Source: an uncultured Bacilli bacterium
GTDB lineage: Bacteria; Bacillota_I; Bacilli_A; RF39; UBA660
Direction: 5' to 3'
Assembly: GCA_934130405.1 (NCBI GenBank)
Contig: CAKOXX010000001.1
Location: 124,001-188,000, forward strand
Length of the DNA: 64,000 bases
Part shown: piece by piece, positions 7,586 through 16,300 of the stretch
How positions within the stretch are numbered: the stretch's first letter is position 1
Layout: the number at the start of each line of letters is the position of its first letter
Notes under the pieces: generated by a model
What the model saw: only the letters and a program-made list of their open reading frames with translations
Database searches by the model: none
Told to the model about the DNA's origin: nothing
Program-made: the position numbers and the translations under genes

Positions 7586-8477
7586 AATTATTACTTATTT
7601 CATATAAAACTCCACAATCTACTCTAAACTCTACTCCATCAGCTTCAAGTATTGCTACTCCATTTTTTGTATACTTGGTTGGTAATTCAACGTTTTTAAC
7701 TGTAAAAATTTTGTCACATTTCCAGTATCTTCCGACTTTAGCAACTCCGTTGTAATTTGCATTACTTCCATCTGAGCTACAGATAGCAATTGGTTCGCAA
7801 GGAATAAAGTCATTTACTCCAACTGGGGCACCATAGCAAGTGGAATAAGAGCCTACAGCACCATTCTTATATTTGTTATTAGGTTTGATAATTTGATTTA
7901 TTTTAAATACACCATTGAATTTAACCTTAGAACCAACGGTTAATATTTGATCAGCTTGATTATTAGAGCTAGTACTATTTAATCTTTCTTGAACCTTGCC
8001 AACAAAAGTATTCCAGTCGTATGGATTATTTCTGCGAATGTCATAAGGGCAGTCTTTACCAGTCCAAAAATTATGTTGAAATAAATATTTTCCAGCATCT
8101 GTAACTCCGTAACTTTTTAAAATCATACTAGCAAGCTCTACTGCATTATCAGTAGCTTTTCTAATATCACCATCAACATTATCACAAATTTCAATTGAAA
8201 TAGTTTGGGTGTTGCCGATTCCTTTAGCACCATCCCCTTGACACCAAGCAATTTCATTTTCAGGAACACATCTAACTGCTCTATCTTGATCAACTACATA
8301 GTTCCAACTCACAAATCTATCTTTCCAACTACCTCTTAGTAGATTAGCATGAGCTATTGCATTAGCACCAACACTATTATTAGAAGTATTATGAATAGTA
8401 ATACCTCTAAGACCAGTTCTTTTTAAATTAGGTCTGCAATTGTAACCAAGTGGAGCCAACATTTCAATAATTTCCAT
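7584..8477 (-). CDS. Endolysin, N-acetylmuramoyl-L-alanine amidase
   Basis: This 297-aa protein cuts the amide bond between muramic acid and L-alanine in peptidoglycan at the end of the lytic cycle. The amidase_2/PGRP-fold domain covers residues 1-160. Zinc ligands are H29 (ITIHNT) and H135 with C143 (FQHNFWTGKDCP). A linker rich in N, S and Q is followed by two SH3-like wall-binding segments (about 182-240 and 245-295), each starting with a GSKVKFNG- or GRYWKCDK-like turn. There is no signal peptide, so release depends on the holin upstream. The ATG overlaps the stop of the 33-aa gene (TAATG). Confidence 0.92.
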   Translation of the reverse strand: MEIIEMLAPLGYNCRPNLKRTGLRGITIHNTSNNSVGANAIAHANLLRGSWKDRFVSWNYVVDQDRAVRCVPENEIAWCQGDGAKGIGNTQTISIEICDNVDGDIRKATDNAVELASMILKSYGVTDAGKYLFQHNFWTGKDCPYDIRRNNPYDWNTFVGKVQERLNSTSSNNQADQILTVGSKVKFNGVFKINQIIKPNNKYKNGAVGSYSTCYGAPVGVNDFIPCEPIAICSSDGSNANYNGVAKVGRYWKCDKIFTVKNVELPTKYTKNGVAILEADGVEFRVDCGVLYEISNN

Positions 8478-8578
8478 TAAATGTCATCTCCTTTTCCATC
8501 TTCTAAAATTCCATTTTCAATATTGTCTATTTTAGCTTCTTCCTTTGATAAATTTTTGTCTTCCTTAACTATCGTCAT
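8477..8578 (-). CDS. 33-aa acidic lysis-cassette protein
   Basis: An ATG follows a perfect AGGAGG (8585-8590). The 33-aa acidic product begins MTIVKEDKNLSKEEAK. The stop overlaps the endolysin start as TAATG, so it is translationally coupled. Small XkdX-like or holin-accessory ORFs occur here in many Bacillota phages, but no family match is clear. Confidence 0.65.
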   Translation of the reverse strand: MTIVKEDKNLSKEEAKIDNIENGILEDGKGDDI

Positions 8579-8631
8579 TTCTAACCTCCTAAAAAATGCA
8601 CAAAAAAGTCTAATCATTTTGATAATTAGAT

Positions 8632-8982
8632 TTAATTTTGCGTTTCATCATTATTTAATTTCTCTTTTATTTTTTCTGGCATTTCTACACCCAATTTTTT
8701 ACAATTTTCGGCAATACTCACCAACTCCATGTATACAATGTACAAGCTAATGAATTGACCAATAAATCTAATGTTAAATGCTAGCCCTATTACTATTCCC
8801 ACCACTATATAAATAATTTCTGCTAGTTTCTTTCCTATTCCATCACGCATTTTGGATGATTTAATTTGTTTATTCTTCCAGGCCTGATAATAGCCAGTTA
8901 TGATATCTGCTACCATTAGCATTAAAGGCAACGCAATTTCCCAATAATCGTGAGAAAATTGTAAGTTTGTTATTATTTCCAT
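8632..8982 (-). CDS. Phage holin
   Basis: This is a 116-aa protein with a hydrophobic helix at about 18-35 (IALPLMLMVADIITGYYQAW). A basic loop (KNKQIKSSKMRDGIGKK) follows, then two further hydrophobic segments (AEIIYIVVGIVIGLAF and FISLYIVYMELVSIAEN) and a charged tail. This is the layout of the toxin-secretion/phage-lysis holin family (Holin_4). It forms membrane lesions that release the endolysin coded downstream. The start is the ATG at 8982, 8 nt after AGAGGTG. The upstream GTG is part of that ribosome site. Confidence 0.88.
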   Translation of the reverse strand: MEIITNLQFSHDYWEIALPLMLMVADIITGYYQAWKNKQIKSSKMRDGIGKKLAEIIYIVVGIVIGLAFNIRFIGQFISLYIVYMELVSIAENCKKLGVEMPEKIKEKLNNDETQN

Positions 8983-8999
8983 TTTTAATTTCACCTCTA

Positions 9000-10145
9000 T
9001 TATTCTTTATAAAGTAATACCAATATTGGTATACAAGTGCTATTTCCATCTACACCAAGATTTGGTCCGATTTTAAGAGTAGTATCAGATATAAATGACA
9101 CGACTCTTTCACGAATTCTACACGTGTCTCCTGAAGCGTATGTCATAAATAATCTTGTGCCACAACCTCTCGGAATCTTACCAGTAGATAAACGTTCAGA
9201 GCTATCGCTACTCATACTACCTCTGTAGATAATCTCGTAGTAATCGTAGTCAGATGTCTCGAGAGTAATCTCAAAATTTTCAATTGCTTTATCTAATTGA
9301 TTTTTATTTTTCCAGCCAATTTTTCCACTAGCTTCCCTTATTTTCTTGTGTACATTTAACAACAACTTGTCATTAATGTTTTTTGTGTCTGTAATCAACT
9401 GTAAGATAGACCATTTAGATACATCCCATTTGCCATTTGTGTCTTCAATACACTCATAAATAATATTGTTGTAAATTGTTAAATCACCAGCAGAATACTT
9501 ATGATCAACTTCATATTCATTCACACCTGTTCCAATCAAGCTAAATATATTATTTATCTGATTTTGAAGATTACCAGCAACGTCTGTTGATAGTTGATTT
9601 TTTATATTTTCAAACCAAGTTACAAACCATTCTTGGTATTGTTTAAATAGATTACTTGTGTCTAGCGATAAGACTGCCTGAGTAACATTTCCACATTCAC
9701 CATCTAATCTTGTGTCGTTTATCATAGAGTTAGTAATTTCTACTGTTTTAGCAGCTATTGTTATATTTGCGAGTCTCAAATCATAAACATTGTTATTCCG
9801 CGTGATTACTGGTGATACTGGTTCTGATGATAAACCACCCTCCAATATCATTAATTTAATATTTCTCTCACTTAAATCTAATCTTAAAATGACCGAATCA
9901 ATTCTATCAAGTAATTCATCAGCTGCTTTAATATCTAGATTTAATTTATCAGTCAACTCATAAACATAGCCATTAATGTTTGCACTACCTTTTTCAACGG
10001 TAACAGTCATATTATTATTAGAACCCACTTTAAGAGAATTATTAAAAATACCATTAGTGAAGAATTTAGACAAAAATGACGCGATATCACTCGCGTCATA
10101 AATTCTGTCGTTTCCTAATGAATTGAAAAAGCCTGATTTTTCCAA
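9000..10145 (-). CDS. Phage tail/receptor-binding structural protein
   Basis: This 381-aa protein has a TTG start after GGTGGTG. The N-terminal 140 residues resemble the baseplate-attached domain of Bacillota phage structural proteins (ANINGYVYELTD, RIDSVILRLDL, LANITIAA). A helical spacer follows. At about 206-243 is a small carbohydrate-binding module of the ChtBD3/CBM5 type (YSAGDLTIYNNIIYECI ... WDVSKW). The C-terminal beta domain is likely the receptor-binding part. It sits at the end of the tail cluster, just upstream of holin, as expected for a host-range protein. Confidence 0.75.
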   Translation of the reverse strand: MEKSGFFNSLGNDRIYDASDIASFLSKFFTNGIFNNSLKVGSNNNMTVTVEKGSANINGYVYELTDKLNLDIKAADELLDRIDSVILRLDLSERNIKLMILEGGLSSEPVSPVITRNNNVYDLRLANITIAAKTVEITNSMINDTRLDGECGNVTQAVLSLDTSNLFKQYQEWFVTWFENIKNQLSTDVAGNLQNQINNIFSLIGTGVNEYEVDHKYSAGDLTIYNNIIYECIEDTNGKWDVSKWSILQLITDTKNINDKLLLNVHKKIREASGKIGWKNKNQLDKAIENFEITLETSDYDYYEIIYRGSMSSDSSERLSTGKIPRGCGTRLFMTYASGDTCRIRERVVSFISDTTLKIGPNLGVDGNSTCIPILVLLYKE

Positions 10146-10147
10146 AA

Positions 10148-10366
10148 TTACTCACCACCTACATTTAATATTTTTGATTCTAGTTCTTTAAAAGAATAAG
10201 AATTCATCTTTTTTTCATCTTCTTCAGAGAAATTTTGATAAGAGTCGCTTCCACTTATAACTAAGACGTTTCTGTTTCTAGCATAGTTGTGTTTAATTTC
10301 ACTGTTAGCTATCTCATAAGTATTTCCTGATTTCAAGTAATAAACATTATCTAGTTCGTAAATCAT
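10148..10366 (-). CDS. Small tail-cluster protein (72 aa)
   Basis: This 72-aa acidic protein starts MIYELDNVYYLKSGNTYEI and overlaps the stop of the 798-aa fibre gene by 4 nt (ATGA), showing tight coupling. It has no recognised domain. By position it may be a baseplate accessory or fibre chaperone. Confidence 0.7.
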   Translation of the reverse strand: MIYELDNVYYLKSGNTYEIANSEIKHNYARNRNVLVISGSDSYQNFSEEDEKKMNSYSFKELESKILNVGGE

Positions 10367-12759
10367 TTTGATACCTCACTTTCTTCTGTTGACTCACTAC
10401 TAACTACAGTTGTATTTGCATTTTCTAAAGCAATTAATCTATTTTCAATGGATACAAGTTCATTTTTTAAAGTATCATTATTTATTTGTAAGTTTTGTAT
10501 CGTTTTAGTGAAATTTCTATAATACTTAACATTAATTTGTGGTAGTAAATCACTGTCAGTAAAGATGTTTGTTACTTCATTGTAAGTTATAGGCATTTCA
10601 CAGATACCTAGATCAACTTCATAAGGTTCTGGAAGAATATAATAAACTTCGGTATTATGCGTTGCTAACCATTTTTTAAATGCTTCAATGTCTGCACATG
10701 ATTGGTTAGAAAATTCCAAATTAAAATAATTGTGATAAATATTATTAATTTTTCCATTTTCAGTTATGGATTCTGATTCAATATTTGTGAAGTAATTACT
10801 GATTATTTTTCTTTTGCTATAGCTTTTAATTTCTCCCATGATAGTCCTAAAAATCAACAAACCATTTGTAGTATAACTATCCCAATGTTCGTTTGACCCA
10901 CCATTAAAGATTTTTTTACTAATTTTTTTATTCAAAAGCAAATGATATTGCCCATCATTTTCATTGTATTTTACATTCAATGTATCTTTATCAGTATCAC
11001 TTAACTTACCTATAAATTCTCCTTCTGGAAGATTGGCAGTTATTTGCGAATGTAAATGTTGAATATAACTTTTTTTATCTTTATAGCTAATATTTATTTT
11101 TATATGAGATTTTTTATTATATCCACCGTACAAAATAACATTACTATTTAAATCATCCTCTGAGATAATTCTACTGTTATACTTATTATTAAGATAAATA
11201 TTTGATTTATTTAAAAACATTGTATCTTTCAAATTTCCATTTACATAAAAATCTGTTTCACAATAAAAATAAATTTTTTGTCCTATTTTTAAATTGGGGC
11301 AAAGTTCTTTTAAAGTTACATTAGTGTTGCAATAACCATTTTCACTAGTGATACCACTAATCAATATTGTTCCATCATTTTCAAGAAGACAATTAGAATT
11401 TTTTATATTGTTTGCATCAAATAAATTATCATTACTATTTATAATTTTTAAATTGTCAGTAATAGTCTTAATTTCTTGTGGATAATCAGGACTAGGACTT
11501 GCTTGTCCTCCTGTAAATTTTTCGTAAACAAAAGTATCTGACGTTACATTTAAATCTTCAATTACAGAAACTCTATACGTTATTGAAATACTATCTTTAG
11601 CAGCAGCCTGAATGAAATCACGATTCATCAAAGTTATGCTATCGTCAAATTCTTCTTTTGTACTCATTTTTTGTATAATTACTTTTCCAGAGTTATTTAA
11701 AAAATTAATATGATTGTTGTTTGCCCATTGTGTTGAAGGTTCTGAACCACATATATTAATATAAGAATTTGTTGTATTTAATTTTGAAGATGCTGATTTT
11801 ATTTCAAGAACAACAATATATTGAGTGTTTGGCTTCAACAAGGCAGATTTTTTAGTATAATAATTAAAAAACATTGCATTATCATTATCCGAATTATCAT
11901 ATGTTAAAGTAATCCAGTCTTTAGCATCTATCATAAATTTAGAATTTGTAAGGTATTTATCATTAACGTCATATAAATTATACCCTTTGGTTGTCTCTTG
12001 TTTTAGCACACCATCAATACTTAGCTCTTGAAGCTCAGCCATTGCACTATCTTCTAAGTGACTAAAATTTCCTGTTCCCATTCCTGTTTCTAATACATTA
12101 TTTTTAACTCTCTCTAATTCATTTTTAGTTGAATTGATTTTGGTATTTAATTCCTCACTATGCGCATCGTATTCTTTTAGTTTAGTGTCTGAATTAATAT
12201 TATATTCATCTAACTTAGTAGTAGCATTAGTATTATAATTATTAAATACCTTTGTAGCATTGTCATTGTATTCTTTCAATTTATCAGATGAATTAGTATT
12301 ATACTCGTTTAATTTTGTACTAGCATTATCATTGTACTTTTTTAATTTAGTAGTATCATTTTCATTATAATCTTTAAGTTTTTTCTCTGCGTTAGTATTA
12401 TAACTGTCTACTGCAGTGTTTGCGTTTTCATTAAATTTAGTTGTTTCATTTTCTGCATTGGAATTAAATATTTCTGTTTTTTCATTAACATTTTTATTAA
12501 AATTACTATTAGCATTTTCAGTTATTTGTTTAGCAATGTTTTCTATATCAGTCTTGCTAACTTCATAAGTATCACCTTTTTGTGCCAATAATTGCCACTT
12601 ACTATCTTCCGTCGGCAAACTATTATTGTCATATACTTTTGAAATATAAGAACTTCCTTGATAGCTTACCACATCCAATACTTCATAAACATTTGATGAG
12701 TTCCATTCACCTTTATTAGTAATAACTACTTTTCCCAAAATTTGCTTAGTTGTTGCCAT
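10363..12759 (-). CDS. Large tail fibre/baseplate protein with hendecad coiled coil
   Basis: This is a 798-aa protein. Residues 15-62 form a carbohydrate-binding-like module (GEWNSSNVYEVLDVVSYQGS ... SKWQLLAQKGD). Residues 81-201 are eleven tandem 11-residue repeats of the type TTKLKKYNDNA. A capping helix, two or more jelly-roll-like beta domains (about 270-410 and 430-560), and a C-terminal helix (about 750-785) follow. The hendecad shaft suggests a trimeric right-handed coiled coil that spaces the receptor-binding domains from the baseplate. It probably sets host range. No enzymatic motif is evident. Confidence 0.78.
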   Translation of the reverse strand: MATTKQILGKVVITNKGEWNSSNVYEVLDVVSYQGSSYISKVYDNNSLPTEDSKWQLLAQKGDTYEVSKTDIENIAKQITENANSNFNKNVNEKTEIFNSNAENETTKFNENANTAVDSYNTNAEKKLKDYNENDTTKLKKYNDNASTKLNEYNTNSSDKLKEYNDNATKVFNNYNTNATTKLDEYNINSDTKLKEYDAHSEELNTKINSTKNELERVKNNVLETGMGTGNFSHLEDSAMAELQELSIDGVLKQETTKGYNLYDVNDKYLTNSKFMIDAKDWITLTYDNSDNDNAMFFNYYTKKSALLKPNTQYIVVLEIKSASSKLNTTNSYINICGSEPSTQWANNNHINFLNNSGKVIIQKMSTKEEFDDSITLMNRDFIQAAAKDSISITYRVSVIEDLNVTSDTFVYEKFTGGQASPSPDYPQEIKTITDNLKIINSNDNLFDANNIKNSNCLLENDGTILISGITSENGYCNTNVTLKELCPNLKIGQKIYFYCETDFYVNGNLKDTMFLNKSNIYLNNKYNSRIISEDDLNSNVILYGGYNKKSHIKINISYKDKKSYIQHLHSQITANLPEGEFIGKLSDTDKDTLNVKYNENDGQYHLLLNKKISKKIFNGGSNEHWDSYTTNGLLIFRTIMGEIKSYSKRKIISNYFTNIESESITENGKINNIYHNYFNLEFSNQSCADIEAFKKWLATHNTEVYYILPEPYEVDLGICEMPITYNEVTNIFTDSDLLPQINVKYYRNFTKTIQNLQINNDTLKNELVSIENRLIALENANTTVVSSESTEESEVSK
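12157..12519 (-). repeat. Eleven tandem 33-bp units coding 11-aa repeats
   Basis: Residues 81-201 of the fibre gene repeat with period 11. Units include STKLNEYNTNS, SDKLKEYNDNA, TTKLDEYNINS and DTKLKEYDAHS. The coding units are 33 bp and diverged at DNA level, so copy number could change by recombination. Confidence 0.85.
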
Positions 12760-13401
12760 TTAAATTAACACCTCCAAGTTTCCGTTTTCAATTTTAAAAT
12801 CAAGCAATAAGCCTTCATTCTTGTTCATTTCTAAATTTCCAGTATTTAAATTAATTTCAAAAGTTGCAAAGTTGCAATCGCCCTTATCACCTTTTGGACC
12901 AATAAAGTCTCCATTTTCTAATTTACTAGATATTTCATTAACCAAAGTATTTGCACTGCTAGTAGCTTCTTGTAAATCTATCAATGCTTTTTCTACTTTG
13001 TTCAGACCATTTTGAAGAGCCTGCATATATTTTTCATAATCGCTTGGAGAAATTTCCCTTGGAGAATCTATTCTTTCTCTATATGAACCGTTAGAAATAT
13101 ATAGATTTGTTGGCTTTGGTGAATATCTAAGATTTAATTTATCAGCTACTATTTGATAAGCATAAACTCCAAAAATAATTAAACCTTGATTAACTAAAAA
13201 TTCATTAGGTATATCGCATTCATTGTTAATAATTGGGACTTCTAACCATTTATTTTCAAAACCAAAGATTGCTTTATACACGAACTCATCTAAATATTCT
13301 TCACTAAATTCAAAACTGAATTTATGTATTTTATATTCACCAGACAAAATCAACTCGGTTTGTTCTAATAAGACTTCATCTTTTGAAACGATAACTTTCA
13401 T
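12760..13401 (-). CDS. BppU-like upper baseplate protein
   Basis: The ATG at 13401 follows GGAGGTGTAAAAGAG, giving 213 aa; a longer reading frame upstream lacks a ribosome site. Residues 1-125 match the BppU N-terminal baseplate domain in outline: alternating strands with an IKLGKIYI-type layout, and PREISPSDYEKYMQ as the linker helix. A coiled coil (about 130-165) precedes a short collagen-like GPKGDKGDC and a small beta tip. It would attach receptor-binding fibres to the Dit/Tal core. It lies between the Gp37-like gene and the large fibre. Confidence 0.7.
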   Translation of the reverse strand: MKVIVSKDEVLLEQTELILSGEYKIHKFSFEFSEEYLDEFVYKAIFGFENKWLEVPIINNECDIPNEFLVNQGLIIFGVYAYQIVADKLNLRYSPKPTNLYISNGSYRERIDSPREISPSDYEKYMQALQNGLNKVEKALIDLQEATSSANTLVNEISSKLENGDFIGPKGDKGDCNFATFEINLNTGNLEMNKNEGLLLDFKIENGNLEVLI

Positions 13402-13420
13402 CTCTTTTACACCTCCATAC

Positions 13421-13457
13421 AAAAAAGAAGTAACTATTAACAAAGTGCTTCTTTTTT
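13421..13457 (-). terminator. Intergenic hairpin within tail operon
   Basis: AAAAAAGAAG (13421-13430) and CTTCTTTTTT (13448-13457) pair with a 17-nt loop. The downstream arm on the minus strand is itself a T-run. It may be a partial terminator that lowers expression of the distal baseplate and lysis genes. Confidence 0.5.
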
Positions 13458-13460
13458 TAT

Positions 13461-15449
13461 TTATTCTAATGATACTTTTTCTGCAAGAGGCGTACCAAAC
13501 GTTGGCTTTATCTCTCGCTTACCTTGTTCAATTATTTCTTCAACCTCGGTTATTCTAAGCGATTCAATTATATTCCAATTGTCATCTTGAATATCAACTA
13601 TATCACCTAGCTCCCACTTATTACGATAATCTGTAGCATATGCTGTGACTTCTATGCTCCTTTGCTCCGTCAAAAGTTTTGCTGAACCTAAAGATTTCAA
13701 ACTTTCTTTGTATTCCTCTTCTGTTAAATTATCCTTACTCTCACTTTTGGCGTCCAAAAAAATTTCAAACAAGTCAAAGCCTGTAGAATTTCCTTCCTGA
13801 ATCTCAACTAATACCCTTTCATCGCCTTCACCAGCTCCACCTACTAAGCAATAGTTACAATTGCCAATAGATGTATCTGTTAAATTTAACTTTTCAACAT
13901 TTTTTTGAGTTGTAGAAAAAGCATATCTTTCGTTTAATTTTTGATTATGTGTTCTATCGATTCCTTTATAATTTTCGAACCTATAAACCTTATTTTCAAT
14001 ATTTGGGACTATTCTTGCTCCTATGTTCGAGAGTCTTGACAAATTGCAAATAAAGTCGTAGACATTTTTATAAGTGCATTGAAATTGAATTGTGTCGCTC
14101 AACATTGTAGTGGGTTCTATCTCAAAATTTTCTGCTAACGGAGTCATTTTATTTAGCAAGGTTTTTTCTCCATCTAGAATATTACCATTATAGTTAATCA
14201 TTTTTTTAATTATTCTTCTTTTGGTCAAATAAAGCAAAAATGATCCAGAACAATTAATCTCAACATTTTTGCCATCGTCATTAAAGGAAATAGTATCAAT
14301 AATGCCAGCTTCAGTGTAATCAGAACGAATAATTATATTATCTTTCTTTAATAAGTTAATATTATTCTCGTACGGAGCTACTACTAGTTCAAATTCACCT
14401 GCTTCATAGTATTTTCTGCGCCAACGCAAACTGATAAAACCATCTATTACTCCTTTAAATTCTAAATTTTTATCAAAAACATAAAGTGCTTCATCTGAAG
14501 CATAGGTTATTTTTCTTGACACTCTTGAAAAAGCAATTGGTATAGTTCCTGTCGTTCCGTATTGTGTAGAAGTGATAACATACCTATCATCGTTAAAAGT
14601 CAAACCATAAATCGTTGCTTTAAAAGGAACTGGTTCTTTTTCCCAAACATTAGTATCTGACGATGTAACTACTGTTCCTTTACTACCTGTAGCAACGAAT
14701 AAACCATTGGCATATCTTGATTTAATTAAATTAACATCAACACTAGATGTCTTTTTTTGCCAATTAATGGTGTCTTTAGAAGTTATTATAATTCCGTTAG
14801 TACCTGTAGCAACAAACATTCCTTTGCCAGCAACAATGCTCAATAAATCTTCTTGAATATTGGTTTCAATAACATTCCAATCTTTTAAATTTTCAGAAAC
14901 CATTACTAGTCCTTTTGCTCCGACAACAACATATTTCCCATTATAAAAAACAACGTCATTTACACCTTGAAGATAATCGTAATTAATTCTATATTCATAC
15001 TCGTAAGATTTGATATCTGTACCATCTTTGGTTTCAAAAATAATGTAAGTAGATGTAGAATAGCCTTCATCTATGTAATTCGTAAAGTAAGAAGTCATCA
15101 TAACAAAACGATCATTGATGAATTTAAGAACCTGTAAATCAAAGTTTGCGATCAAATTTGAAAGTTGTTTATAATTCCAGTCATTACCATCTTTAGAAAT
15201 ACCTATATAAGTTTTCCTCTCGGAGTCTAAAACGCGAGCTTTTCCTCCAATAATAAAAGTTGCATTTCCGTATGCAATCTTTTCACAGTCGAACTGCTTA
15301 GTATTTATTTCTACATTAGTCCAATTTTTTAAATCATCACTAATGGCTATACCGTTAGGTTCACAATGACATAAATAATACTTGTCATTGGCAAAAACTA
15401 TGTCACGACCTATTCCTTTAATGTTTGTGTTTATCGCATTCCATTTCAT
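13461..15449 (-). CDS. Gp37-like tail protein fused to Asp-box beta-propeller
   Basis: This is a 662-aa protein. Residues 1-315 contain repeated sialidase-type Asp-boxes (ISKDGNDW, VSENLKDW, ITSKDTINW, VTSSDTNVW), consistent with a six- or seven-bladed propeller. Residues 325-655 match the siphovirus ReqiPepy6 Gp37-like/tail-associated protein (FISLRWRRKYYEAGEFEL, IRSDYTEAGIIDTI, YATDYRNKWELGDIVDI). The second half would be the Tal-like hub under Dit. The propeller probably binds surface glycan. No catalytic residues for sialidase are evident. ATG overlaps the Dit stop (TAATG). Confidence 0.8.
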   Translation of the reverse strand: MKWNAINTNIKGIGRDIVFANDKYYLCHCEPNGIAISDDLKNWTNVEINTKQFDCEKIAYGNATFIIGGKARVLDSERKTYIGISKDGNDWNYKQLSNLIANFDLQVLKFINDRFVMMTSYFTNYIDEGYSTSTYIIFETKDGTDIKSYEYEYRINYDYLQGVNDVVFYNGKYVVVGAKGLVMVSENLKDWNVIETNIQEDLLSIVAGKGMFVATGTNGIIITSKDTINWQKKTSSVDVNLIKSRYANGLFVATGSKGTVVTSSDTNVWEKEPVPFKATIYGLTFNDDRYVITSTQYGTTGTIPIAFSRVSRKITYASDEALYVFDKNLEFKGVIDGFISLRWRRKYYEAGEFELVVAPYENNINLLKKDNIIIRSDYTEAGIIDTISFNDDGKNVEINCSGSFLLYLTKRRIIKKMINYNGNILDGEKTLLNKMTPLAENFEIEPTTMLSDTIQFQCTYKNVYDFICNLSRLSNIGARIVPNIENKVYRFENYKGIDRTHNQKLNERYAFSTTQKNVEKLNLTDTSIGNCNYCLVGGAGEGDERVLVEIQEGNSTGFDLFEIFLDAKSESKDNLTEEEYKESLKSLGSAKLLTEQRSIEVTAYATDYRNKWELGDIVDIQDDNWNIIESLRITEVEEIIEQGKREIKPTFGTPLAEKVSLE

Positions 15450-16297
15450 TAAATAGCCTCATAAGATAAAGAGTAACTTATTTCTGCAATCAGATTTTTA
15501 GCACCTTCTTTTGCAGAAACTTTAAAATAATTTTGTCCTGGTTTGATTTGCAAATATTTTGTACCGAACTTCAAATAATTATTAATGTTAGTTATCTCTC
15601 CATCCCTTTCTAATAAAATATTTTTATCATTAATAGCAGTTGTAATTATTATCTTATCGCTTGCTTGCATTTCAAAATCTAACGATAGTTCTTCATTACT
15701 ACTTATATTTCTTAATACTGGATTAACAACTACTCCACATGCTTTAAAAATTATCTTTAACCCAGTTTCAATCTTAGTAGGATTGTTTATTGAAGCAATA
15801 GTGTTTTCAGTTTTGATACCAACTTCGAGTCCACTTTCAGGAATTTCTAATGGAAAAGACAATTTCTTTTCCCAAGCTGTCAATGAAAGAATATGTTCCT
15901 CTATTTCTTCAAAAAAAGGATTAAAAGCCATCAATGATACAGTAAATCGTTTGATGGCGTCACCTTCTATAATATCTAGCTTTTCTACTCTACACCTAAT
16001 TTTTGCTGAAAAATTCTTTTCGTAATAGTAAAGAATTCCTTCATCGTCATCTGGAAAAATATTATATAAAAATTGTCGTCTTTCAATAAATTTGTCTTTA
16101 ATGATACCAGTTATTGTTATGTTACGCTTATTGACGCTTCGACCAATATATAATTCACCAACTCCAAAAGCAGAGCTAACACCATATAATTCAGACGTTT
16201 TACCGTGAATACCATCGTATTCTTCTAAAAAGAATGGAAATTTGTCAGTCATAGTTATCTTGTCTCCAAAGGAATTTTCAAAAATCAACTTTTCCAT
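15449..16297 (-). CDS. Distal tail protein (Dit)
   Basis: This 282-aa protein is of the siphovirus distal-tail family. It begins MEKLIFENSFGDKITM, followed by a strand-rich N-terminal ring domain that includes VGELYIGRSVNKRNITITG and RRQFLYNIF. A galectin-like C-terminal domain follows. Dit hexamers join the tail tube to the hub. It lies between tape measure and hub genes, the conserved order. Confidence 0.88.
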   Translation of the reverse strand: MEKLIFENSFGDKITMTDKFPFFLEEYDGIHGKTSELYGVSSAFGVGELYIGRSVNKRNITITGIIKDKFIERRQFLYNIFPDDDEGILYYYEKNFSAKIRCRVEKLDIIEGDAIKRFTVSLMAFNPFFEEIEEHILSLTAWEKKLSFPLEIPESGLEVGIKTENTIASINNPTKIETGLKIIFKACGVVVNPVLRNISSNEELSLDFEMQASDKIIITTAINDKNILLERDGEITNINNYLKFGTKYLQIKPGQNYFKVSAKEGAKNLIAEISYSLSYEAI

Positions 16298-16300
16298 AAA

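Noticed and set aside
12157..12519. Regular repeats as possible CRISPR
   Set aside because: Units are 33 bp of coding sequence without spacers and keep a perfect 11-residue reading pattern.
10363..15449. Diversity-generating retroelement targeting the tail fibre genes
   Set aside because: No reverse transcriptase or template/variable repeat pair was found in the window.
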